Below, in pieces: positions 55,404 to 63,640 of a stretch of DNA of 64,000 bases (its first letter is position 1; every line of letters begins with the position of its first letter). Below the pieces are notes generated by a model. The model saw only the letters and a program-made list of their open reading frames with translations, did not search any database and was not told the origin of the DNA. Source of the DNA: Clostridiales bacterium (GTDB lineage: Bacteria > Bacillota > Clostridia > Oscillospirales > Oscillospiraceae); contig SFFE01000005.1 in the NCBI GenBank assembly GCA_004556965.1, forward strand, positions 1 to 64,000, in the 5' to 3' direction. Both the position numbers and the translations under genes were made by a program.

Positions 55404-56192
55404 ATGCTTATTTTCTTTGTTGTTGTCATTATATGTGCTATAACTACTGGTATCCTGTTAATTAACCGAAAAACGACAGCGAATTATGGGGACAATACAC
55501 CGCCTCGCGGCTCTATTGACTCACTAAACTTGGGGCAATTTTCTCAGGAAGAACAGGATCAAATAAAAGCGATTTCTGAATTTTGTGGTGTGCGTTATGT
55601 CACACCGGAAAATATTCGGAATTATGCTATCCACAATATTGGACAAGACTTTGCTTCAATGCCCGGATGGGACATCTGGGACATATCCGTCCACGAAGCT
55701 CCTGGCCAATACGAGCGCTTAAGGCGCGCACTTGACTCGAAAATATGTGTATTGAGCTATGACCCAAAATATCAGCTTGCAAAAATTCGCGGTAATACCG
55801 GTGTTTATTTGACCAGTTGTAAACGTTGCAGTTGCCCAGATTATCATAATAGGCATTTGCCTTGCAAGCACATGTACGCACTTGCTATAGAGTTGGGCGG
55901 CGATGTAGAAAAGCACATTATTGATACAGAAAACAAACCCCTGTATGGGCTAAAGATAGCACTCGCTGGAAGATTCGCCGGTAGCAAAGACGGCTCGGAT
56001 GGAATACGAGGTAAAATCAATTCGCTCGGCGGTATTTGGGAAGATACTGTCTCTACATACTCATCTGTGCTCGTTTGTGGCAACGCTCCTTCAGAAATCA
56101 AAGTTTCTTATGCGAAAAACAATGATATTGAGATTTTGCAGCAAGAAGCAATTCTTACTATTTTCGTTACCGATCTTGAAACCAGAAAATAA
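55404..56192 (+). CDS. Membrane-anchored SWIM zinc finger plus BRCT-domain protein
   Basis: 262 residues. N-terminal membrane helix MLIFFVVVIICAITTGILLI, a Gly/Pro linker, an alpha/beta region (about 45-130), a SWIM-type zinc finger CSCPDYHNRHLPCKHMYAL (about 142-160), and a BRCT-like domain (KIALAGRFAGSKDGSDGIRG then INSLGGIWEDTVSTYSSVLV) to the end. Lies between repressor and integrase and is co-directional with both, the position for genes expressed in the lysogen. A role in superinfection exclusion or defence is inferred from position only. Weak ribosome site. Confidence 0.8.
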   Translation: MLIFFVVVIICAITTGILLINRKTTANYGDNTPPRGSIDSLNLGQFSQEEQDQIKAISEFCGVRYVTPENIRNYAIHNIGQDFASMPGWDIWDISVHEAPGQYERLRRALDSKICVLSYDPKYQLAKIRGNTGVYLTSCKRCSCPDYHNRHLPCKHMYALAIELGGDVEKHIIDTENKPLYGLKIALAGRFAGSKDGSDGIRGKINSLGGIWEDTVSTYSSVLVCGNAPSEIKVSYAKNNDIEILQQEAILTIFVTDLETRK

Positions 56193-56226
56193 AAAGCCGC
56201 CCCGGTGCGGGAACACCGGGGCGGCC
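56193..56226 (-). terminator. Strong GC hairpin with minus-strand T-run
   Basis: GCCGCCCCGGTG and its complement, followed in the minus direction by TTTTTATTTT. It lies right after the SWIM-BRCT stop but faces leftward, so it stops transcription entering from the integrase side. Confidence 0.75.
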
Positions 56227-56227
56227 A

Positions 56228-56269
56228 AGAGAGCAGCAAACTTTGACGGGTATCACTGCTCTCTCATTT
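56228..56269 (+). promoter_or_regulatory. Leader hairpin before the integrase gene
   Basis: AGAGAGCAG (56228-56236) pairs with CTGCTCTCT (56256-56264) and is followed by CATTTTAG, 24 nt before the integrase ATG. It could attenuate integrase expression from the lysogenic transcript. Confidence 0.5.
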
Positions 56270-56287
56270 TAGCATGGGAGGATTGTC

Positions 56288-57337
56288 ATGGCAAGCAGAA
56301 AAAATAAATACTACAAGCGCCCTGATGGGCTATACGAAGCCATCCGCACCATCAATGGAAAGCGAAAAGCTTTCCGAGGGCGTAGTCCGCAAGAAGTTGA
56401 GCAGAAGATGATCGCCTACAAAGGCGAGGCCGAACGCGGCAGACTGTTCCGAGAGGTTGCAGAGGAATGGGAAGAAATCCACTTCCCTACGCTTGCACCC
56501 AACACTCTAAAGGGCTATCGGCCGGCCAGCAGGCGGGCAATAGAGCATTTCGGCGATACTCCGATTCGTCAGATTAAGGCGCCGGATATCAAGCGATTCA
56601 TCAATGAATTTGCACGTGCCGGAAAGGGGCAAGCCAGCAGAGCGCAAAAGACCGTCACGAACCAGCTTCTTGTTCTGAATTTGATCATGGGCTACGCAGC
56701 CGAGAACGGGGAAATTGATTTTAATCCCTGCGCCAATGTGTCCATCCCGAAAGATCTATCTAAAAAGCGCCGAGAAGCTGCTAGTTCCGCAGACGAAGCC
56801 AAGGTAAAGAACGCGGCAGACGTTTGGCTGCTGCCCTATTTCATCCTATATACCGGTCTCCGGAAAGGAGAGGCCTTGGCTCTCACATATGGAGATATTG
56901 ATCTCAAAAAGAAGATTATCCACGTAACAAAGAGCGTGTACCATATCAGCAATAAGCCTTATATCAAGAAGCCGAAAACAGAAGCAGGCATTCGCATCGT
57001 CCCAATTCTAGATCCTCTCACGCCAAAGATACCAAAGCGGCGGAAAAAGGAGCTATACTTATTTTCTGACGACGGAGGGAAAACGCCGCTTACAGAAATG
57101 CAGTACCAGAAGCACTGGGAGCGATTTGTTGAAGCCACCGGAATCACATGCACCGCACATCAGCTCAGGCACAGCTTTGCAACGATGCTTTTTGAGTGCG
57201 GAATCCCGGTAAAAGACGCTCAGGATTTATTGGGGCATTCCACAGCCGCCATGACACAAGATATTTACACACATATCCGGGACGCACACCGTGAAGAAAC
57301 AGCGCAGCTCATCAACCAAAAGCTGCGCAAAAAATAG
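56288..57337 (+). CDS. int: Tyrosine integrase
   Basis: 349 residues. N-terminal AP2-like arm-binding domain (residues about 8-50, YYKRPDGLYEAIRTINGKRK), core-binding SAM-like domain (60-160) and catalytic domain: Arg192 in TGLRKGE, His291-x-x-Arg294 in HQLRHSF, His317 in LGHS and the nucleophile Tyr327 in DIYTHI. All residues are present. It recombines the phage and the 3' end of tRNA-Ser(GCT); the gene lies 134 bp from attR. Confidence 0.97.
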   Translation: MASRKNKYYKRPDGLYEAIRTINGKRKAFRGRSPQEVEQKMIAYKGEAERGRLFREVAEEWEEIHFPTLAPNTLKGYRPASRRAIEHFGDTPIRQIKAPDIKRFINEFARAGKGQASRAQKTVTNQLLVLNLIMGYAAENGEIDFNPCANVSIPKDLSKKRREAASSADEAKVKNAADVWLLPYFILYTGLRKGEALALTYGDIDLKKKIIHVTKSVYHISNKPYIKKPKTEAGIRIVPILDPLTPKIPKRRKKELYLFSDDGGKTPLTEMQYQKHWERFVEATGITCTAHQLRHSFATMLFECGIPVKDAQDLLGHSTAAMTQDIYTHIRDAHREETAQLINQKLRKK

Positions 57338-57346
57338 CCTTTTTAC

Positions 57347-57363
57347 TGTGTAGTTTCTGTGTA
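57347..57363 (+). repeat. Putative integrase arm-type site, right
   Basis: TGTGTAGTTTCTGTGTA, one base different from the left-end site at 1520-1536 and in the same orientation; tandem TGTGTA separated by 5 nt. About 107 bp from the attR core. Confidence 0.6.
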
Positions 57364-57420
57364 GTTTACCTTCCGAAACATACCGAAAGTTTCCGAATAA
57401 TTATTAGGCAAAAAACAAGA

Positions 57421-57470
57421 AAAACCCTTGCAATCACTAGATTTCTTAGCAATTGCAAGGGTTTTGATTT
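57421..57470. terminator. Bidirectional terminator between integrase and tRNA-Ser
   Basis: A 14-bp stem AAAACCCTTGCAAT (57421-57434) with 57452-57465, T-rich on both exits. It ends integrase on the plus strand and, supplied by the phage, ends tRNA-Ser(GCT) on the minus strand. Confidence 0.85.
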
Positions 57471-57493
57471 TGGCGGAGAAGGAGGGATTTGAA
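57471..57493. repeat. attR core (23 bp)
   Basis: Exact copy of 1456-1478, lying inside the intact tRNA-Ser(GCT) gene and including its CCA. Confidence 0.95.
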
Positions 57494-57562
57494 CCCTCGC
57501 GCCGCTTATCACAGCCTACTCCCTTAGCAGGGGAGCCCCTTCGGCCTCTTGGGTACTTCTCC
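57471..57562 (-). tRNA. tRNA-Ser (anticodon GCT), prophage target
   Basis: Acceptor GGAGAAG (57562-57556) pairs with 57481-57475, anticodon loop CTGCTAA gives GCT, long class II variable arm, T-loop TTCAAAT, discriminator G, CCA encoded at 57473-57471. Intact after integration because the phage carries the same 3' end. Confidence 0.96.
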
Positions 57563-57695
57563 AAGCCGAATCAACTTTGTCGCCTAGGTATATTAGCACA
57601 TACCGGCGCAGATGTCAACCGTTGTTTTTCAGATTGACAGCAGCGGAAAAACACGTTATAACGAAAAGCAGACCGAAAAAAGGAGCGTTTCCTCT

Positions 57696-58349
57696 ATGAA
57701 ATACAGAACCATTCTCTTCGATCTGGACGGCACGCTGCTGGACACTCTGGACGATATGACCGACGCCGTGAACCGTACGCTGACGCGCTACGGTCTCCCC
57801 TGCCGTTCGCGCACGGAGGTGCGCGATTTTGTCGGCAACGGCGCACAGCGGCTGATGGAACTGGCGTCCGGCGGCGCAAAGCCGGAAACGTTCGGCGCCA
57901 TGCTCGCCGATTACAAGGCGGACTATGCGGCGAACTGCCGTGTGCGCACCGCGCCATATCCGGGCGTGACCGAACTGCTGAAAACGCTGGCCGCGCGCGG
58001 TTATCAGCTCGGCATCGTCTCGAACAAGCCGGATGACGCCGTAAAAGCGCTGCATCGCGATTTTTTCCCGGACAGCGTGACGGTTGCCGTCGGCGAACGG
58101 GCGGGCATGCGCCGCAAGCCCGCGCCCGACACGCTCCTTGCCGCAATGCGGCAGCTCGGTGCCGACGCCGGCAGCACCGTTTATGTCGGCGACTCAGATG
58201 TGGATATCGAAACCGCACGCAACGCAGGCATCCCCTGCATCTCCGTCGCGTGGGGCTTCCGTGATCGTGACGTTCTGCTCGCCCACGGCGCGGACTGCAT
58301 TGCGGCGGACTGCAGCGCGCTTTTGGCTCTGCTGGAGGCCGCAGATTAA
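57696..58349 (+). CDS. HAD-superfamily phosphatase (phosphoglycolate phosphatase-like)
   Basis: 217 residues. HAD motif I FDLDGTLLDTLDDM (nucleophile Asp), motif II LGIVSNKPDD, motif III GMRRKPAPD and motif IV VYVGDSDVDIETARNAG; helical cap in between. Removes phosphate from small molecules such as 2-phosphoglycolate. ATG 57696 follows AAAGGAG; the longer frame starting 57612 has no site. Confidence 0.93.
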   Translation: MKYRTILFDLDGTLLDTLDDMTDAVNRTLTRYGLPCRSRTEVRDFVGNGAQRLMELASGGAKPETFGAMLADYKADYAANCRVRTAPYPGVTELLKTLAARGYQLGIVSNKPDDAVKALHRDFFPDSVTVAVGERAGMRRKPAPDTLLAAMRQLGADAGSTVYVGDSDVDIETARNAGIPCISVAWGFRDRDVLLAHGADCIAADCSALLALLEAAD

Positions 58350-58366
58350 GCACGCGCTCTTTCCGC

Positions 58367-59047
58367 TCACCAGACGCCGAAAAAGTTGGTGTCCCGGATG
58401 GATTTCATCTCCGTCTTGGAGATCTGCAGTCTCTCTGTCAAAAAGGCCTTGTCCTGCATCAGCGTTTTGCTGCACAGGCACTTGATCGCAACGTTCTGAT
58501 AGTTCTCGTTGATGGATACGATCAGCCCGGTCTTAAACTCCCGCTCTGTGGAAAGGGTCGGGATACCGATCTTGATGTATTCCCGCGGCGGCGCGGTATT
58601 CTGGACAACGCAGTCGATGTTGTGATCGCTGACGAAAATGTTTCCGTGGTAGATATAGCCGCAGTCGTAAAAATTATTGACGTCCCGGACATTTCGGAAA
58701 AGCACTGCGTTTCTGGTCTTCGTGTTGTATTCCAGCACGGCCGTGTGAAGATTGCGCTCAGAATGCTTATACCAATAGATCCATCTCCGCTCGAGGCATC
58801 TGTTCGTACCGGAGCTGCGGCTTTTATCCTCCGCATGGGACAGCAGCATGCACAGATCCACATTCAGCACACTGCACAGATCCGCCAAAACGTCCATGGC
58901 AATGGCAATTTCGCCTTTTTCATATTTGGAGAGGGTCGCCGTACTTTTGTTGATTTTTTTCGCAAGCGCATCCAACGTCAGCCCCTCAGCCTTTCTTCTC
59001 ACTCTGAGGATGCTGCCAACATTCACATAGAAAGAATGACGATCCAT
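58367..59047 (-). CDS. XRE regulator with large C-terminal domain (copy 2)
   Basis: 226 residues. HTH at about 10-60 (LTLDALAKKINKSTATLSKYEKG) and a C-terminal domain of about 150 residues, RRWIYWYKHSERNLHTAVLEY ... NVRDVNNFYDCGYIYHGNIF, ending in helices (LQISKTEMKSIRDTNFFGVW). The same architecture as its upstream neighbour, 12 nt away. Ligand unknown. The shared domain may sense a small molecule handled by the nearby transport operon. Confidence 0.85.
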   Translation of the reverse strand: MDRHSFYVNVGSILRVRRKAEGLTLDALAKKINKSTATLSKYEKGEIAIAMDVLADLCSVLNVDLCMLLSHAEDKSRSSGTNRCLERRWIYWYKHSERNLHTAVLEYNTKTRNAVLFRNVRDVNNFYDCGYIYHGNIFVSDHNIDCVVQNTAPPREYIKIGIPTLSTEREFKTGLIVSINENYQNVAIKCLCSKTLMQDKAFLTERLQISKTEMKSIRDTNFFGVW

Positions 59048-59058
59048 TGCAAGCCCCC

Positions 59059-59757
59059 TTATCCAACCGTAAAGAAATTTGTAGCCTTGAGCGTGACAAA
59101 TTCATTCTGTGTCAATTTCAGAATGCGGACCAACTCCTCCCGGTCGTCAATGCGCACACGGGATGCGATGGCCTTTGCCGCAATGTTCTGATAAAAGAAG
59201 GTCAGCGCGCCGAGGAGTCCCGTCATGTACCTGTAGTCTCCGGTTTGCTGCGGAATGGATTGAAAGTTCAGCGTTACGATGTCAAACGGTGCGTTTACGT
59301 TTTTCAGGCAGAAATCCACGCTGTACGCGCTGTAGGACAGCCGGCCCGTATACGTGAAATCTGCGTTTTCCGGCCGATCCAGATCTCTGACATCGAAATA
59401 CATGGTGGCGGTCATGTGCGCATTGTCGCACCGCAGCACCGAAGTATGGATTTCCTCATATGCCCCCTTGCACCAGTAAACCCAGAGCGTATCCACAAAC
59501 AGCGGGCTGTATTCTGACGGATCTGCCTTTTCGTCCACATCCGCCGCAGGGAGCACTTCTGCCACATCAACGCCGTACAGCGCGCACAGCGTCACCAGCA
59601 TATCGCAGGAAATTGCGATATCGCCGCTCTCGTACTTGGAAAGGGTGGCAATGCTTTTCCCCAAAGCGTCCGCCAGCTCGGCAAGCGTGATCCCCTTGTT
59701 TTTCCGGACCGCACCGAGCTTTTCTCCTATGCTTTTATAGTAACTGGTTTCTTCCAT
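59059..59757 (-). CDS. XRE regulator with large C-terminal domain (copy 1)
   Basis: 232 residues. HTH at about 12-62 (ITLAELADALGKSIATLSKYESG), acidic linker, and the same C-terminal fold as copy 2: TLWVYWCKGAYEEIHTSVLR, MYFDVRDLDRPENADFTYTG, and ILKLTQNEFVTLKATNFFTVG. Clear paralogues from tandem duplication, first gene of a two-gene operon. Confidence 0.87.
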   Translation of the reverse strand: MEETSYYKSIGEKLGAVRKNKGITLAELADALGKSIATLSKYESGDIAISCDMLVTLCALYGVDVAEVLPAADVDEKADPSEYSPLFVDTLWVYWCKGAYEEIHTSVLRCDNAHMTATMYFDVRDLDRPENADFTYTGRLSYSAYSVDFCLKNVNAPFDIVTLNFQSIPQQTGDYRYMTGLLGALTFFYQNIAAKAIASRVRIDDREELVRILKLTQNEFVTLKATNFFTVG

Positions 59758-59872
59758 TTTTGACGATCTCCATACCCGCTTTCAAAACACACCCATAGCC
59801 TGCCTCTGATTTTCCGCATTTTGATATGATTATACCATGTTTCATACGTCTTCGCCACGGTAAATAAAGAGT

Positions 59873-59902
59873 TTTCCCGAAGGGAAAATTCCCTTCGGGA
59901 AA
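59873..59902 (-). terminator. Terminator of the amidohydrolase operon
   Basis: Perfect 12-bp stem TTTCCCGAAGGG (59873-59884) with 59891-59902, 6-nt loop, then a T-rich exit in the minus direction. Separates the operon from the regulators. Confidence 0.8.
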
Positions 59903-59934
59903 CGCAGATATTCTGCGGCCAATTCCGCTCCGGC

Positions 59935-61116
59935 TCAGAGGTTGACAAGCATGCCGTCCTTGAATACCGCCGCGACATTGTTGAGCATTTCAATGTCCTG
60001 ATCGGGATTGCCGCTGAACGCAGCCAGATTCGCCCGTTTGCCGACCTTGATCGTACCGACCTGGTCGTCGATCTGCAGGATCTCGGCGTTGTATTTCGTC
60101 GCCTGAATCAGTGTCTCCAGCGGCGTAAAGCCGATCTTGTTCACACGGACTCGGAATTCGTAAATACCGTTGCCGTGGCTTCCTTCGTAAACGCCGGCAT
60201 CCGTACCCCAGCCGAGCTTCAGGCCGGCTTCTCTCGCCGCGATCATGCCTTCCCGGAGGACGCCGACGATTCTGGTGGCTTTCTCCACATAGTGCCGGGG
60301 CATGTTTTCGCCAAACTCCAGGAAGGAATACAGCGTGGACATGGTCGGCATCATGAAGGTCTTGTCGGTCGCCTTGTACATGCGGATGCATTCGTCGTCC
60401 ATGATGGAGGAATGCTCCACCGTTCTGACGCCGGTGCGGATGCACATTTTGATGCCGTCGGTACCGTGGCAGTGGACGGCGACCGGCAGATCCACATATG
60501 CCGCAGCGTCGCAGGCGGCCTGCAGCTCGTTTTCGTAAATGATGGGTTTGCCGGGCGTTGCGCCGGGGTTCATAACTGCGCCGGTCCCCATAATCTTGAT
60601 CCACTTCGCGCCCAGCTGATACTGGCGGCGCACGGCCTTGGTGTATTCATCGGGCGAGTCGGCCTCTGCATACATGTCTCCGAAGAACTCGTTGCCCGCC
60701 TCCGTGGGAGAGATGATTCTGCCGCAGGCCAGAACATCGGGGCCCATTACCATGCCCTCGTCAATTGCCTTGGCGATGCTGATGGTGATGTTGTTTCTGT
60801 CGCCCAGATCACGAACGGTCGTGTAGCCCATGCGCAGGTTGTCCTGCGCCAGCTTGAGGCAGCGCATGGTGCGGTAAGCGTCCGGCTGCACATTCTCCTC
60901 GAAGGTGCTCATGCCGCACAGATCCAGATGGAGATGCCCTTCAATCAGTCCGGGAATCACGGTCTTTCCGGTCATATCCAGCACTTCGCCGCCGGCTGCA
61001 GAGCAGGCCGGTTTGATCTCCTGAATCAGGCCTCCGTCGATGACGATATCGGCGCTGGTTCCCTCGAATCCTTCCGTCAGTTCGGGAAGGATTCTTGCAT
61101 TTCTTAATACGATCAT
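59935..61116 (-). CDS. Amidohydrolase (imidazolonepropionase/prolidase-like)
   Basis: 393 residues. Metal-dependent TIM-barrel hydrolase: VIPGLIEGHLHLDLCG gives the HxH pair, KWIKIMGTGA the lysine position, VAVHCHGTDGIKMCI and TVEHSSIMDD further histidines, and LGWGTDAGVYEGSHG the aspartate; C-terminal VGTIKVGKRANLAAFSGNP closes the beta-sandwich. Such enzymes hydrolyse amide or N-acyl amino acid bonds. Its ATG overlaps the BCCT stop, so enzyme and transporter are co-expressed, and probably act on the same compound. Confidence 0.92.
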   Translation of the reverse strand: MIVLRNARILPELTEGFEGTSADIVIDGGLIQEIKPACSAAGGEVLDMTGKTVIPGLIEGHLHLDLCGMSTFEENVQPDAYRTMRCLKLAQDNLRMGYTTVRDLGDRNNITISIAKAIDEGMVMGPDVLACGRIISPTEAGNEFFGDMYAEADSPDEYTKAVRRQYQLGAKWIKIMGTGAVMNPGATPGKPIIYENELQAACDAAAYVDLPVAVHCHGTDGIKMCIRTGVRTVEHSSIMDDECIRMYKATDKTFMMPTMSTLYSFLEFGENMPRHYVEKATRIVGVLREGMIAAREAGLKLGWGTDAGVYEGSHGNGIYEFRVRVNKIGFTPLETLIQATKYNAEILQIDDQVGTIKVGKRANLAAFSGNPDQDIEMLNNVAAVFKDGMLVNL

Positions 61117-62567
61117 GTTTTCTTTTTATCCTCCGTATTCGTATTAAAATTTGTGGTTTCGTTTTTGAGAGACTTTACAATGGCCCAGCAGCAGGCCAGT
61201 ATAATAAACAAAAATGGAAATGCGATCACAATGGAAACGGTCTGTACCGACTTGAGACCGCCGGATATCAAAAGTCCCACAGCCAAGACCGAAATCGCAA
61301 TCCCCCATGTGACCTTTCTGACGTTGGACGGGTCCAGTTGGCCGTCCGAGCTGAACATCCCCAACACAAATGTGCCGGAGTCTGCCGACGTGATGAAAAA
61401 CGTGCACAGCAGCAGCACCGCCATAACCGAAAGCACGGCGCCCAGAGGATATTCATTCAAAACCGCAAACAGCGCCGTCTCCGGAGTCGCAATCAGCTCG
61501 CCGAGCGTTTCCAGTGGAATGATGCCGTTGATGCCCAGATTGATTCCAAGGCTGCCAAAGACCGAAAACCAAACGCAGGAGGCCACAGCCGGCACGACGA
61601 GAACGCCCAGCACAAATTCCTGGATGGTTCTGCCCCTGGAGATTCGCGCAGTAAAGCAGCCCACAAAGGGCGCCCAGGAAATCCACCACGCCCAGTAGAA
61701 TACGCGCCAGTTGATGACCCAGCTGTTATCGCTGTAGGTGTGGATGTTCAGGCTCTCCTTGACGATGCCGGAAATATAGTCGCCCATGCCGCTCACGAAA
61801 TTGTTCAGAATCTGAATTTTGGGGCCAACCGCAAAGGCAAACGCCGCCAGCGCGATCGCGAGAATCAGGTTAAAATTGGACAGGTGCTTGATCCCTTTGT
61901 CCACGCCGCTGATGGCAGAGCACAGAAAGGCCACCGTCACAATTGCGATGATTATGATCTGCGTTTTGAGATTCGTGGGCATTCCCGGAATCAGCGAACT
62001 GAGGCCGCCATTGATCTGCAGCGCACTGAGCCCCAGCGTGGTGGAGATGCCGGTTACCGTGATGACAATGGTAAGCACGTCCACTGCCTTTCCAATGCCG
62101 CCCTCGGCCCGTTTCCGGCCGATCAGCGGAACGAAAGCGCTGCTGATCAGATTTTTTTCACCCTTTCGGAACCCGAAATACGCGATCGACAAGCCGAGGA
62201 TCCCATAAATCGCCCACGGATGTATACCCCAGTGCATGAAAGTGGCCTTCATGGCAAAGGCTGCAGCTTCCGCCGTTCCGCCCTCCATGCCGTCCGGCGA
62301 TATAAAATGGGACAGTGGTTCCGACACGCCCCAAAATACGAGACCGACGCCCATGCCCGCGCAAAACAGCATGGCAAACCAGGAAAACGTGCTGTATTCC
62401 GGACGGGAGTCGTCCGACCCAAGCCGGATGCTACCGTATTTTCCGAACGCAAGGATCAGGCAGAACGCGACAAACACCGCGATCACCAGAAGATAGAGCC
62501 AGCCCATGTTCGTGCTCAGGTACGAAAATAACGTACTTGTGACTTTTACAAAACTCTCATTGAACAC
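61113..62567 (-). CDS. BCCT-family transporter, first helix missing or decayed
   Basis: 484 residues. Family signature WAWWISWAPFVGCFTARISRGRTI and GVSEPLSHF are present. The first membrane helix seen (NMGWLYLLVIAVFVAFC) is normally the second; upstream in the same frame only a remnant (ALALWSVVFNESF) can be read, and no start lies before it. GTG 62567 overlaps the MFS remnant. The transporter would carry betaine, carnitine, choline or a related compound if still active. Confidence 0.88.
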   Translation of the reverse strand: MFNESFVKVTSTLFSYLSTNMGWLYLLVIAVFVAFCLILAFGKYGSIRLGSDDSRPEYSTFSWFAMLFCAGMGVGLVFWGVSEPLSHFISPDGMEGGTAEAAAFAMKATFMHWGIHPWAIYGILGLSIAYFGFRKGEKNLISSAFVPLIGRKRAEGGIGKAVDVLTIVITVTGISTTLGLSALQINGGLSSLIPGMPTNLKTQIIIIAIVTVAFLCSAISGVDKGIKHLSNFNLILAIALAAFAFAVGPKIQILNNFVSGMGDYISGIVKESLNIHTYSDNSWVINWRVFYWAWWISWAPFVGCFTARISRGRTIQEFVLGVLVVPAVASCVWFSVFGSLGINLGINGIIPLETLGELIATPETALFAVLNEYPLGAVLSVMAVLLLCTFFITSADSGTFVLGMFSSDGQLDPSNVRKVTWGIAISVLAVGLLISGGLKSVQTVSIVIAFPFLFIILACCWAIVKSLKNETTNFNTNTEDKKKT

Positions 62568-63213
62568 AACCGACCACAGCGCCAGCGCGGTTGAATTTCT
62601 GCGCCTTTTCCAGCTGCGTCTCCTCTTTCATCAGGAAGAACAGGAGAATGCCCAGCAGGATGACCACTGCGGAATAGAAAATGATGACGCCGTTGAGGCC
62701 TGCAAGCTCGCTGGCTTTCTTACTGAAATAGTTGAAAATGGCAAGCGTGACGGCAAGATGAATGGCGTTTACAATGCCGCGGCCGCCGTCCATAAAGCCG
62801 GTCGCCTTGCTCTGCTCATCCGGTCCGGCAAGCTGGCGGAGCGCCTTCAGCAGAGAGGGCCAGAAGGCGAACAGAGACGTGAAGCCCCACAGCATGTAGA
62901 TGAAGAGCAGCATACCGTAGCTGGGGTGCATCAGATGGAGCAGGCCGCCCAGGCCGGTCAGAACCAGAGAAATGCTCATCAGCTTTCGCGGGGAGATCAT
63001 GTCCGCGACCACACCGCCGAACAGATAGGAAATCATACCGAATATGCCGAACATGGTGCCGAACATACCCATCTGAGTATTGGTCAGATTGTAGGCTTCC
63101 AGATATGCATCATAATAGTAGGATCTGAAATATGGCAGGCCGTAGATCATGGAACCGGCTATTGTGATCAATACCAGTCGCCAGATGTTTCTCTTTAGCT
63201 TGGATTCCTCCTT
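62557..63213 (-). pseudogene. MFS transporter remnant (N-terminal half, no canonical start)
   Basis: About the first six helices of an MFS permease can be read (ITIAGSMIYGLPYFRSYYYD, LFGGVVADMISPRKLMSISL, LWGFTSLFAFWPSLLKALRQ). It stops at 62557 after some 204 residues, half the normal length, where BCCT sequence begins in another frame. A strong AAGGAGG (about 63213-63207) is followed by in-frame codons KLKRNIWRLVL without an ATG, GTG or TTG at the right distance; first start is TTG 63171. Both ends look broken. Confidence 0.7.
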
Positions 63214-63334
63214 GTATAATCAGTTCTCGGTCTTTTACCGCCGATACTTTATTTTACTTTGCCGAAAAAAAGCTGTCCAATTTTCGTATTTTTAATCAGA
63301 ATCAAAAAAGAAGGCGAAATTATCGTAGAACGAT

Positions 63335-63384
63335 AAAAAAAAGTGTGATTTGATGCGTTAAATCAACAAATCACACTTTTTTTT
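63335..63384. terminator. Strong bidirectional terminator
   Basis: A perfect 17-bp stem whose outer part is A8/T8 (63335-63351 with 63368-63384) enclosing GTGTGATTT. Effective in both directions. Confidence 0.85.
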
Positions 63385-63540
63385 GAAAAATTCAGCTATT
63401 TTTTTCGTATTAAGAAAATAAGAATGTAAAAATGTAAATTCCTTTGACAGATTTGTGATATCTTTCCGTTTTTCCGGTCCTCTGGCGCTCCATCTGCTCC
63501 GGACGACAGGAAAGCCGCGCTCTGCAAAGCAAACAGAACG

Positions 63541-63562
63541 CCCTGTCCGATTGCGGACAGGG
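63541..63562 (-). terminator. Terminator-like hairpin after the EamA gene
   Basis: CCCTGTCCG pairs with CGGACAGGG with a 4-nt loop; the minus-strand exit CGTTCTGTTT is moderately T-rich. 79 nt after the EamA stop. Confidence 0.6.
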
Positions 63563-63640
63563 CAATTTCTGCGTTCTTACGTTCTTTGCGGCACCCCGGT
63601 CCGACGCACGCGGCATCATCCCAACACGCTGCAGCCGAAG

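Larger units (their letters stand above)
1456..57493. mobile_element. Complete integrated prophage, contractile tail, lambda-type head
   Basis: The element is bounded by an exact 23-bp direct repeat that is the 3' end of tRNA-Ser(GCT), one copy at 1456-1478 and one at 57471-57493. Between them lie a tyrosine integrase next to the right end, a CI/Cro-type switch, replication genes, lambda-type head genes, P2-type contractile tail genes, lysis genes and a diversity-generating retroelement. No structural module is obviously missing or disrupted, so the prophage looks inducible; activity itself cannot be seen from sequence. Confidence 0.95.
63214..63640. other. Intergenic region with two terminators
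   Basis: No gene supported. Contains the hairpins at 63335-63384 and 63541-63562 and AT-rich sequence at 63240-63330 that may hold the promoter of the transport operon. Confidence 0.5.

Noticed and set aside
1456..57493. CRISPR array or cas genes
   Set aside because: No regularly spaced 25-40 bp repeats; the PD-(D/E)XK nuclease at 51123-51740 lies in a phage recombination set and lacks a Cas4-type cysteine cluster.
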